Shown here: positions 52,858-62,999 of the stretch, in pieces | How positions within the stretch are numbered: position 1 is the first letter of the stretch | Layout of the letters: the number at the start of each line of letters is the position of its first letter | Assembly (NCBI GenBank): GCA_030144725.1 | Contig: JASKMD010000025.1 | Location: forward strand, 868,001 to 932,000 | Direction: 5' to 3' | DNA from: Haematococcus lacustris | Lineage: Eukaryota; Chlorophyta; Chlorophyceae; Chlamydomonadales; Haematococcaceae | DNA length: 64,000 nt | Translations under genes and position numbers: made by a program | The notes under the pieces: model-generated | Told to the model about the DNA's origin: nothing | Database searches by the model: none | Seen by the model: the letters and a program-made list of their open reading frames with translations, nothing else

Positions 52858-55177
52858 TTAGGTTGCTCTACACCCTCCTAGCCCGCGCCGCTTAGGCTGC
52901 GGGAATGTGGCACGAAGGCGGTTGGCAGGTGGTTGGCACTCAAGTATCTCAGCCACTGCATCCCCCGCATGCCGCCAGATGGCAAGCAGTGATGAGGCTG
53001 CAGTAATGTAGCTGGCCCACCTTGTGTCACACGGTGTCTCAGGTTTCGCACCCCACCGGTCGAGCTTCAGCGCCACCCAATGTTGCGCTAGGAGACTGCT
53101 GAGGTCAGTGATTGCTGCCCTGGTGCCTGGCAGGACCACCAGACCTTTGAGGAGGGTGTTGTGGATGCCGTGGCTGTAACAGGGCTGCGCCCGCGTCACC
53201 CCAACCTGCCCCTCCTCCCGCAGCAGCTGGCTGATGCGTGCAATGACACCTGTGAATTCCCCCATGTTGACTGATGCGCTGTCGGCGCAGATGCCGGCAA
53301 TATTCATGCCTGCGAGGCCGAGGTCACCCAACAATCGCATGATGACCCGCACATGGGCCTCCGCTGTGCCGCTGGCCAGCTGGATGACACCCAGGACGTC
53401 GGTGAAGATGGTGGTAAGGCGTGGGGCAGCAGTTGAGCATGATTGCCCCGCATGCTCCACCTGCCCCTCGTGACCCGGTTGCCCCTGACCCACTGACTCT
53501 TTCCCCGACCCCGGTTCCTGCTGAGCTTGTCCTCCCCCTTGCTCTGCTGCTTGCCCATGCTGCTCCTCTTGCCCCTGCGGCTTAGGCACTGCTGCTGTGA
53601 CCCTGATGACGAGCACCTTCCCATGGCGCTTGGTTGTGCATCCGTCAAATGCCAAGTGTATCGCCTTGGCTTGCTTCAACATCTCTGCATGCAAAGTAGC
53701 AAAGTAGAAAGCATGTCATCTTGTCATCCCTGACTCAGCCCCTCATTCATCCACCACCTCCCAGACCACTATCGCCCAGCCCAGCCCAGCCCAGCCCAGC
53801 CCAGCCCAGCCCAGCCCAGCCCAGCCCAGCCCAGCCCAGCCCAGCCCAGCCCAGCCCAGCCCAGCCCAGCCCAGCCCAGCCCAGCCCAGCCCAGCCCAGC
53901 CCAGCCCAGCCCAGCCCAGCCCAGCCCAGCCCAGCCCAGCCCAGCCCAGCCCAGCCCAGCCCAGCCCAGCCCAGCCCAGCCCAGCCCAGCCCAGCCCAGC
54001 CCAGCCCAGCCCAGCCCAGCCCAGCCCAGCCCAGCCCAGCCCAGCCCAGCCCAGCCCAGCCCAGCCCAGCCCAGCCCAGCCCAGCCCAGCCCAGCCCAGC
54101 CCAGCCCAGCCCAGCCCAGCCCAGCCCAGCCCAGCCCAGCCCAGCCCAGCCCAGCCCAGCCCAGCCCAGCCCAGCCCAGCCCAGCCCAGCCCAGCCCAGC
54201 CCAGCCCAGCCCAGCCCAGCCCAGCCCAGCCCAGCCCAGCCCAGCCCAGCCCAGCCCAGCCCAGCCCAGCCCAGCCCAGCCCAGCCCAGCCCAGCCCAGC
54301 CCAGCCCAGCCCAGCCCAGCCCAGCCCAGCCCAGCCCAGCCCAGCCCAGCCCAGCCCAGCCCAGCCCAGCCCAGCCCAGCCCAGCCCAGCCCAGCCCAGC
54401 CCAGCCCAGCCCAGCCCAGCCCAGCCCAGCCCAGCCTCACCAAGGGTCTTGCTCTTCAGGTACTTGGCTACCACGCGCAACTGCCGCCCCACAGTGGTGC
54501 TCTGCCCAGGTCGGTGTGGGTTTGGCACCAGGCACTGCTCATTCACGAACAGCTCTCTGCACATGGCCAGCTTGCGGCGGCTGACCTGTGTCTGCAGCAC
54601 CAGCCTGGCTGTGCTGAGGTAGTGTTGTGCGAGGTATGCCGCTGTCCTGGCTGCAGGCTTCCCACAGCGCCCCACTTGTGTGGGAATGAAGTTGGGGGTG
54701 AACGCGGGTGGGTCAGGAGATGGGCAGGGCTGCTGGGCTTCACTGCCTGACGGGATGCCTGGTGACACCCGGTGCCAAATCATGATCTTCATTAGCTGCT
54801 GCCGATGCCGGGTGAGCCGGGGGCGGCAGCGGCGGACGTTGCGCAACGCAAGAGACAGCCGGCGCTTGTCTCGCTGCAGCAGCTAGATTGCATGGGTGCG
54901 CTCCTAAGCCAGCTGCTCCAATGCCTCATTCTCATCCAGCAGCTCCTGGTGTGCTGCCTGCAGCTGCTCAGTATCTGCCCGCACTTGCTGCAAATGAGCC
55001 TCCGCATCACTGAGCTGCTGGTGGAGCCGCTCAACCTGTGCCCTCAATGGCCTCCTCCTGTGACTTGTTCTTTTGAGCTTTCAAGCCACTAGGGCTGCAC
55101 TTAAACCCTGCTTTAGGAGAGGCATTTAGCTCTTGCAGGTGTTGACGCTTCTTCTTGCTAAGCCTCTTACCCCACAT
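52858..55177 (-). pseudogene. hAT-like transposase gene, decayed
   Basis: Minus strand. The start MWGKRLSKKKRQHLQEL is at 55177; a coiled coil (QLSDAEAHLQQVRADTEQLQ) follows after a 1-nt frame slip near 55040. Two in-frame TAG codons at about 54900 come next, then an exon reading RDKRRLSLALRN ... [11 protein letters not shown] ... [14 protein letters not shown] ... YLKSKTL (to 54441). An intron (54440-53685, GTGAGG...GCATGCAG) rejoins in phase to EMLKQAKAIHLAFDGCTTKR. The catalytic region has AFDGCTTKRHGKV, GICADSASVNMG, CYSHGIHN and DTRWASYITAASSLL, a pattern of hAT/DUF4371-type transposases. The frame ends at 52858 without the C-terminal dimerisation region, so it is truncated as well as mutated. 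Family assignment is moderate. Confidence 0.6.
53774..54436 (+). repeat. (CCCAG)n array inside the transposase-gene intron, about 132 units
   Basis: About 660 bp of perfect repeat fills most of a 756-bp intron; in the sense RNA it is (GGGCU)n. Same unit as at 31483-31980 and 56338-56426. Confidence 0.96.
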
Positions 55178-55189
55178 GGTGGCGCCTAG

Positions 55190-55612
55190 GGCTGGGAGGG
55201 GTTGGGAGGGGGTGGGCTGGGAGGGGTGGGCTGGGAGGGGTGGGTTGGGAGGGGGTGGGCTGGGAGGGGTGGGCTGGGAGGGGTTTGCTGGGAGGGGGTG
55301 TGCTGGGAGGGGTGTGCTGGGAGGGGGTGGGTTGGGAGGGGGTGGGCTGGGAGGGGTGGGCTGGGAGGGGTGGGCTGGGAGGGGGTGGGTTGGGAGGGGG
55401 TGGGCTGGGAGGGGTGGGCTGGGAGGGGGTGGGCTGGGAGGGGTGGGCTGGGAGGGGTGGGGCTGGGAGGGGTGGGCTGGGAGGGGTGGGGCTGGGAGGG
55501 GTGGGCTGGGAGGGGTTGAGTTGGGAGGGGGTGTGCTGGGAGGGGGTGGGCTGGGAGGGGTGTGCTGGGAGGGGGTGGGCTGGGAGGGGGTGGGCTGGGA
55601 GGGGTTGGGCAG
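55190..55612 (+). repeat. G-rich minisatellite ctgggaggggtggg
   Basis: About 28 units of 14-16 bp, with four G-runs every two units on the plus strand (strong G-quadruplex potential). It lies just upstream of the decayed transposase start. Confidence 0.92.
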
Positions 55613-55689
55613 GCTTGATGAGCTGGGCTCCTGCAATGATGGGTGGAGGGGGGCGGGCATGGTGGGTCGTTGCATGCCATGGCCTTGAT

Positions 55690-56220
55690 TCAGACCCTCC
55701 CAACTCTGATAAAGCCATGTACACTACCTTGTCATGGATGTCCCGGTGCCGGGACGTGTGCGATTGACGTAGCACTGTGCGGCATGCGATGATCGCTTGA
55801 TCTGCTACACGCCCATATAACCAGAATCCCCGTAAACGAAAAAGTGCGACCACCGATCAGCCGGCCGCTCTCTCAACATCGCGCAGCACTGTGGGAGTGC
55901 CTTGCAACTACGTGGTGGACTCCTAGCGCTCTAAGGGCAAGTACAGCCGGCGCTTGTGATTCCTCCCGCCTCAATCAACCCGACAGTGTTTCCTGAATGT
56001 AGACGCGCACCCAGTTCTACGTCGGTGGAGGCATACCCATTGATGGTCCTAATGCTTAGAGTTACCTTCCATTTCAAGGTCAGTTCTGACTGTGCAAGCA
56101 TGCTATGTTGCTGTTGATGGGTATGTCGTATGCATCAGAATGACTCACCCTTGCTACCGGTCTCAATGTAGACAAAGCATAAGTAAACAGGAAGTTATCC
56201 ACTTCGTGCATAACTAACCC
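55690..56220. other. Unassigned sequence
   Basis: I see no gene, RNA or repeat of note here. Confidence 0.4.
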
Positions 56221-56337
56221 TCAACACCATGGTTGGCGACTGTTGCAGGAGCCCGCTTACCCAAGCTCAGCCGCCACAACCACCACCACGACCACCCTCA
56301 CCACCACTGCCACCACCTCCTAACCCTACCACCACCA

Positions 56338-56426
56338 CCCAGCCCAGCCCAGCCCAGCCCAGCCCAGCCCAGCCCAGCCCAGCCCAGCCCAGCCCAGCCC
56401 AGCCCAGCCCAGCCCAGCCCAGCCCA
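56338..56426 (+). repeat. (CCCAG)n array, short (about 18 units)
   Basis: Third occurrence of this pentanucleotide, preceded by CCA-rich sequence as at 31398-31483. A 43-bp unit (agccccagcagccccatgca...) follows three times at 56517-56655, and the block around ctgttgcaggagcccgctta occurs at about 56240 and 56677. Confidence 0.93.
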
Positions 56427-56796
56427 AGCTCCCTCACCCTTAACCGACCCGGTGAGTAACTAAAACACAGCAGCGCTTGGCCCAACCCTGCCTTGCACCA
56501 TGTGCCTACCACCACCCCCTCCTAGCCCAGCCCCAGCAGCCCCATGCAGCCCCAGCATCCCCATGCATAGCTACCCCCTCCTAGCCCAGCCCCAGCAGCC
56601 CCATGCATAGCTACCCCCTCCTAGCCCAGCCCCAGCAGCCCCATGCATAGCTACCCCTTAACACCATTGTTGGCTACTGTTGCAGGAGCCCGCTTACCCA
56701 ATCTGAGCCGCCGCCACCACGACCACCCCTACGACAATCACCACCACCTCCTAGCCTGGCTCACACTAATCTGACCCAAGCTCAGCCAGCCACCCT

Positions 56797-57915
56797 ATGG
56801 GTGGTCTCAGCAAACGCACCAAGGCTGGTAGGGCCAATCGTGCTCGCCAGCTTGCTCTTGAGGCGGCAGCTCAACAACAGCAAGTTCTTATGTCTGCTGC
56901 CACAGAGGCAGCTGCTGCCACAGAGGCAGCTGCTGACACAGAGGCAGCTGCTGCCACAGAGGCAGCTGCTGCCACAGAGGCAGAACTTGAAGAGGCCAGA
57001 TCTCAGCACCGCACGGCAAAGATCTCAGCACCGCACGGCAAAGTGTACCAGCAGCTTCCCCATCTCCTATCAGCAATGGGCTCTTCTGATGCAACATATG
57101 CAGCCAAGGCAGCCGAGAGGGTGTTAACAGAGGATGCTGCGCACCGCAAGCAATGGGAGGCTTGAGAGGAACAGCAGCAGCAACACTTGCAGCAAGATCA
57201 AGGCAGCCGCAAGCGCAAGCGCCTGCAACCAGCACCGCCATCATGCAACCCCGCTGAGTACGATCCATTCAACACCGTGTCCATGTTCCGGGGCGACATT
57301 GAGGCCATGGCTGCAGGCAAGGAATGCAGTTCAAGGCTCTTCACACATCTGGTGCACTTCTTTGGGGCAGCGCCAACGTCCAATGCGCATGTGGAGTCAG
57401 CCTTGCAGCACACCAAGCATGGACATGGCAGCAAGCAACGGCTGCCATCATTGTTGAGCACTCTCATCGCCAAGACCGACCCTTCATCGTTTCGTACCAT
57501 GGACGCCGTGGACCTCGCGCCACAGATGAAGGCCCTCAGGAAGGAGCAACGTGACATGGAGAGTGCATCCGCCGCCATGACAGCACCAGCACGGGCAGCA
57601 CGCAAGGCGGTGATAGAGTCTCGCATGGTGGGTGGAAACAAGCAGTTGGTGCTGAACATCGGCACCGCCGCCTGCCTTGGTCAATTGAGAGCAGTCAGCA
57701 GCAAGCATCCTCGAGGAGCTGACTACAGTGCTACCACGGTTGAGCAAGCTGCGACCTTCACTGTGACACAGTTGTGGGGCTACATCAACATCTACAAGAT
57801 CCCACCCAAGCAACGGCCAGCCCAAAAAACCCGGTTGGCTAATCTTCGAAGCTTTGTGGAGAAGCACATTCAGCAGCGTACCAAAGCAGCCCCATCCTCA
57901 GGCCCAATCCTTTGA
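56797..57915 (+). pseudogene. Unidentified protein with one in-frame TGA
   Basis: A 372-codon frame is interrupted only by TGA at 57163-57165 (QWEA-stop-EEQQQQ); both halves are in the same frame. The N terminus is basic (MGGLSKRTKAGRANRARQLA), followed by an ATEAA pentad-type repeat, acidic and Gln-rich segments, a basic RKRKR patch, then a more ordered region (RGDIEAMAAGKECSSRLFTH, AAPTSNAHVESALQHTKHG, QLWGYINIYKIPPKQRP) ending at TGA 57915. I do not recognise the family. The basic start resembles the start of the decayed transposase gene at 55177, so a transposon origin is possible. Confidence 0.6.
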
Positions 57916-59961
57916 GGGGGTGCTGCTTAGGAGCCCTCCCTTATCGGTGACTCTATGCTAGGGGGCATAGCCAAGGGTAGCGTGAAGGGGGTGCATGGTT
58001 ATGCATGGCATGAGGTATGAGGTGGTGTCAAGAGGTGTAGCTGGGCGTGTTGCAAGGGGGCCCACCTATGGAGTGTAGATGCCTTGTTTTGCCATGAAGT
58101 GCTGTTTTGGGAGTGTTGTAACACGGCAGGTTTGAGCACCGTGGATGGAAGCCCATGCCTCGGTAGTGATGTCCGAAATCGTTGCAGCAACACAACGAAG
58201 GCTGCGTACCTGCACACATGCTCTCGCTACATCGAACAGAGGACGTGAACAACGGAACCCGCAGAAAAGGCTACAATATGACAAGTCCCGCGGTCATTTT
58301 GACAACCTGGCCACATAGTCAGCTGTTGGCTATTGTAGTCAAGCGTTATGGGTGTTTTCTGTACCGCTAGAGTATAGAGCCGCTCCGTCTCTCGCTTGAG
58401 AGCGCGAGCGACGTAAAAAACAAGTGTGAGCTAATCGATGCTAAGATGTGTGCTGTTGTCCTATGTGGGGCATCAGAAATGGTATGAGCGCGTTAGACGG
58501 GCATTTCCGCTTTTCAGGTTCAAAACTCGCGATTGCGGCCGTCGCAACACAATGCGCGCTGGCATACATTACTTTGTTAGCTACATCACGGCAATGTCAA
58601 GAAGCTCGAGGCTAAAGGAGGCGTGCATGGTGATATCAGCCCACAAAATATAGGCCAGGTTCACGCCTAGGTTGGGCATCATGTGCACAGTCATTGAAGC
58701 TCGGGACACCCATTCCGTGTAGCTCAGTGAGCCCTCTACATCCTGATGTGCTTCGATCGGCAGTTCGCTAAGTGAGCGAGAAATAAACTTAGTGTACGGG
58801 GTACCCCCCCTATTCAAGACAGTTGGGAGGGACTGACCTTGAATCTGCCTGGAGAACATGATGCCACTTTTAACTTGTTACATTCATTGTTGCATGGGCT
58901 GTATAATGTGCGATTTGTTTCAATAGATGCGCCGATGGGTTACGAACAAACATTTTGTGGCCATTTTCCTGTGGGTGCAACGGGTGCAACACAGTGGAGG
59001 ACACAGTGGAGGAGGGGGGTGTAAGCCGGGTGATACCTTAGTGTGCGCCGACCCAGAAGGTGTATTCGGCGGAAGCGAGCACAAAAGAGTGTTTCAATCA
59101 CCCCGTCTAGGCGCCCTGCACGCGCGGCAGGCATCGCGTTGGGTGTCGGCCGGACATTCCATTTGTGCACAACCAGCTCACTACGCTAGGTAGATGGGGT
59201 CACAGGGATGCGGCTTACCGTCTAAGAGAGACCCGTCTCGCCGCTGTGATTTGTTCGCGGGCACATGTGGCAGTACGCGAGCTAAGACTCCAATGGCTAG
59301 CGCTGATGGTCAGATTACGCGGACCAACTCGTGGCTGCCAATGTGATAAACGCTATCAAAAAAGATGCAGTATTGAGAGAGTACTTGCATGCATATTATT
59401 AACCCCATGTTGGGGGCGCCTGATACCAACCCCGTGTTGGGGCCTCCTGAGCTAGGGCCATGTTGGGAGCGCCTGAACGCCTGAGATTCAGCCACCAACT
59501 ACCAACCAGCTACCCTAACAACTAGTTTGGAGCTCTGGTTAAGCTATGGCAAAGACAAGCATTGTGAGTACACATACTGGCACACATACTGGCTGGGCAC
59601 GGCCTACTCACCTCAGCCCAGAAAAGTCAAGAAAAAGCTAAAAAGTCTAACAAACAAAGCGGGAGGCGGTGCAGTTTCGGCAATTCTGTGTAGGCAGCTT
59701 GACGCGCGAGGTGCGGGGAGGTTTGAGCTACACAACCAGCCCCAACGTAGGAGAGCCCTCACGAACCCCCGATGCTTTTGCAACCCCATAGATAATGTTG
59801 TCGTCTTCCTGCCGTTCTGCAGGTGCAAGCATGCCCTCAAGCTTTGGCGAGACTACAAGCCGCAGCTGCTTTCTAGAAACACGTGCGGAAGGAGCGTAAG
59901 GAGCGTCTATCGCACCTAGTATTCTATATGAAGACGAATCTTGTGGCCATACCATGCAGAA
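57916..59961. other. Long region without a supported gene
   Basis: Short frames (for example 58581-58859 minus, 92 codons with a hydrophobic stretch) have no recognisable features. At 59400-59490 three imperfect copies of ccatgttggg(g/a)gcgcctga occur, related to the hairpin at 52604. Low GC islands and no repeats of note otherwise. Confidence 0.4.
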
Positions 59962-60602
59962 ATGGCATGGAAGAGGGAGCAGATTGAGGAAGTGCAGGAG
60001 CGCATCAAGAAAGCGGAAGACTGGATTAAGGTACTCAAGGCCCTACCTGTCAGAGATGAGTTTGAAAGTCTGAGCCTGGAAGAGACGGAGAAAAGATTGA
60101 TACTAATGCGGAAGGAGGAGGCAGTTTACCTGTCAAAGGAAGGTGCGCTGGGAGAGAGGCATGTGGTACCTGGTGCGCCAAGTATATGCAAGTGCTACGT
60201 CACTCTAGTGGGGACTGCCTTGTCACATGCCGCTGCAGTGATGCACAAGATGCCCCTGTTGCTCCAGGTTGATGGGTGGTGTGAGCTGAACAGTCTCACA
60301 ACTGAGGGCTCTCTGAGCGAGGGTCACGTAGCCTAGCCCTGATGACTAGTGTGCGTCCGCTGCACTGCCAAATTGCAGACAATGGCTTATCTGAGCTGAT
60401 GTCAAAGATTGAGACATCGAGGCAACTTCTGCTCGATTGGAAAGAACGCAGGCAAATGGAGAGGGAGATGGAGAGGGAGAGGAATGCTCAGCAGCAAGCA
60501 TTGGATGGTCAGTGGGCAGTCTGCAATGTCCCTCTGTGCAGCTTTTGAATTGATGATTGAGCTGTGTGCATTGCAGGACGCCGTCATCTCAAGGAAGACT
60601 AG
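59962..60602 (+). CDS. Small coiled-coil protein, paralogue of 41831-42709, three exons
   Basis: Exons 59962-60142 (181 nt), 60379-60507 (129 nt) and 60577-60602 join in frame to give about 111 residues: MAWKREQIEEVQERIKKAED ... ALPVRDEFESL ... LILMRKEEAVYLSKE, then NGLSELMSKIETSRQLLLDW ... MEREMERERNAQQQALDG, then RRHLKED and TAG. Exon 1 has the same length, phase and ALP-R-E-(Y/F)-(D/E)-S...L...EK-L signature as the gene at 41831-42709. The third exon is very short, and no transmembrane segment follows, so the protein is either a soluble short form or C-terminally truncated. Function unknown. Confidence 0.65.
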
Positions 60603-60949
60603 CCGAGCTTCTTGCAGCCACCAGTAGAAATGAAGTGACAACTGTCATTGTGTTGTCTTGCATAGCATGGCATGCTTCATGAACATGAGGTTTACCTTTG
60701 GATACGGTGAACAGCTGGCTGAGCAGAAGATGAGTGGCACCATGTCATGGGCGATGATATGTTAGGGTCCCACAGCCCCATTCTTGTTTGTTGTTGTTGA
60801 TGGGCATGGGGGAAGGCTGAAGCAGTAGTGGATGAGGCAAGGACGTGTCAAGTGCTGACTGGGTTGCTTGGGTCACGATGGGTCAGGTTGACCTTGGTCG
60901 GGTGTGGCACAGCAGTAGTGAAGGCCAGTTGTACATGAGCATGCAAGAG

Positions 60950-61076
60950 TGTGTCCATGCTGCCCTGAAGGCTGTGTGCTGCCAATGTTGTGGGCGCTTG
61001 CTTTGGGTACGTGCCCATCACATCTGCTAGCAAGGTCAGGCCAGTCAGGTCGGGTCTGCTCAGGTCAGATCAGGTC
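60950..61076 (+). pseudogene. Diverged PhoD exon remnant
   Basis: gccaatgttgtgggcgcttg...gtacgtgcccatc...gctagcaaggtcaggcc aligns with the PhoD copy 2 exon and donor at 45058-45120 (gccaatgctgtgcgcgctta...gtacatgcccatc). It is far more diverged than the other copies and points to an older duplication. Confidence 0.55.
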
Positions 61077-61149
61077 ACATACAAGCGGATGTGGACCCAG
61101 CAACTGCACCTCAAATCTTCCAATCAGGATCAGTGGCAGCAGTAGCGAG

Positions 61150-62960
61150 CCCGTTGCCTGGGCTGGGCAGTCGAAGTGCTGGAAGAGGCCGAGGAGGTGG
61201 CGAGGAGGCCCAGTGAAGCGCAATGTCTCACACCCTCCCAGCGGCAGCGGTTCACACAGCAACAGTACCAACAGCCAGGCCTCCAACAGCAGGTGAGGGG
61301 TCAGTGGGGGTCATATGGGTGGCAGGGGTCAGCCAAGGAGGCGAGGATGAGCTGCATTCCCACCTGACCTCCTGCCTGCCTGCCTGATCTTACCTGACAG
61401 AGCCTGCCTGCAGTGCATATGAGGGTTTGAAGGACCAGGCACTGGCCAGCCACACCACTTACTCTAGCCCAGTGCTGCCTGTAGGTAGCTGCCTGGCTGG
61501 CTCTGTCACTCTGGTCAGTCCTGTTGACGTCTGCCTGATGTGCTTGCTTGGCTAGAGAAGCTGAAGATTAGCCAGCTGTGAACCAAGAGATGCTGCTACA
61601 TCCCAAGCAATGTATCAGCCAGTCTGGTTAACCTTGCAGGTCTGCATCAAGCCCTTCACCTTGTCTGGTGTGGTGGTGGATCGTGGCTCTGCAGCCATCC
61701 GGTGTGTACAGGGACAGAGCCTTGACCACAAGGGCTTGCTATCAGACATCACCATTGCCTTGGAAGGCCTGCCCTCACAGGTAGAGTAATCAGGGGCAGC
61801 GGCACGGATGGGGCCAGTGGGCAGGGCAGAGACAGTCAAGCAGGCAGGCAGGGTTGCATGAATCAAACCTTGCAGCTGACAAGCCATACCTAGTTCTCCT
61901 GCTGCTGCTCCTGCTGCTACTGTTGGCCTTGCCCAGATGCGCACTGTAGCCTTGATCTGTGTGTGCCTGAGGTCTGGCTGGGGCACAGCGGGATGCAGCC
62001 AGAGGGTGCTCAACACACTGTGCATGAGGCAGTGTCCCTGACACTACGCAGCCGGCAAGCTGGGCAAGCGCAGGCGGCTACCGCGATTGTGACACTCTGT
62101 GATGCAGCCCTGAGCACCACAGAGGGAGGGAAGGCATGGGTCCAGCCCCTAAACCCAAGAGCGGCAAGATTTGTGGTCATTAATAGCACAAGGAGCAGCA
62201 GCTACAGCTGCATTTGCCCCGCCCTGCAGCCTTTAGGCGCATGTGTTGGCTGCATGGCCCGGCCAGTGTGGTGGTTACGAGTGCGCAGCCCTGCCTGGCC
62301 ATGCCTTGCACCTTGACACATGCCGCCTAGTGCCGGGTGGGACTGGCTGACACATGCTGGCAGCTGCAGAGGTGCCAGGCCAGGCTTTACTCAAGCAGGC
62401 CCAGACACCTTGCCCCTGCCTGCTGGGAAGTGGGCCGATGCCACTGCTGTGCGGCAGCCTGTGCGACCTTGGTGTAGAAGTAGGACATGTAAGCATGCTG
62501 TTCCGGAGCGGGGCAGTCTCAACGTTGACCTCTGGTTAGATTCCTACCCAGACTGCAGGTGGGGGATCACCCTTACCCAGCAGGAGGGCCATGGCGAGGA
62601 GCAGCTGGTCAACTACGCCAAGCATGTTGCAGTGTTGCTGGTGTGGGAGCTCAGGTGTCAGGGAAAGTCAAAGCCAGGCTGTGCAGCCAGCGGGTTTGGC
62701 TTGTTGGTGGCAAGCAGTGAGTTCTGGGACATTGTAGGAGCTTGGCAGGCTTACCGGGGAAGAGCCCAGTACCTTGCCTTGTTGCAGCATGTACACAGAT
62801 CTTTACATCAACCATTGTGACACATGCTATCACACAAACCAGCCTATAAAGCTATAGAACACACCAAGACGGTAACACGGCCTGGCCACATGCTGCACAT
62901 CATAGTGGTGCCTAACGGCAATGAGTACAATATGCAAACAACACAAACAAGCAAAACATA
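61150..62960 (+). pseudogene. Gene X copy 3 (most complete)
   Basis: Plus-strand exon-like segments: VLEEAEEVARRPSEAQCLTP and RQRFTQQQYQQPGLQQQ (to 61291, GTGAGG donor); SAYEGLKDQALASHTTYSSP (about 61402-61480); WLEKLKISQL (about 61550-61580); VCIKPFTLSGVVVDRGSAAI...KGLLSDITIALEGL (61641-61784); and a terminal part with SSEFWDIVGAWQAYRG (about 62712-62760). Spacing and splice-like borders indicate a host gene duplicated with the neighbouring PhoD. Exon 3 has an early stop here (QLtga) where copy 2 reads on, so this copy may also be broken. No family recognised. Confidence 0.58.
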
Positions 62961-62999
62961 GGTGAGTATGTTCTCCCTTCGCCAGCTCAGCGCTTGTTC

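Noticed and set aside
13209..54930. Nuclear reassignment of UAG to glutamine (UAG between gag and pol, two UAGs in the coiled coil)
   Set aside because: TAG also looks like the true terminator of both coiled-coil genes and of the Dualen ORF, and the transposase gene is otherwise decayed, so the standard code with readthrough and mutation suffices.
55155..55853. Pro-rich or Gly-Trp-rich structural proteins on either strand
   Set aside because: Generated by the 14-16-bp G-rich minisatellite; only the short MWGKRLSKKK segment after it looks like real coding sequence.
58581..58859. 92-residue minus-strand protein
   Set aside because: One hydrophobic stretch but no homologous feature, splice signals or context; cannot be separated from chance.
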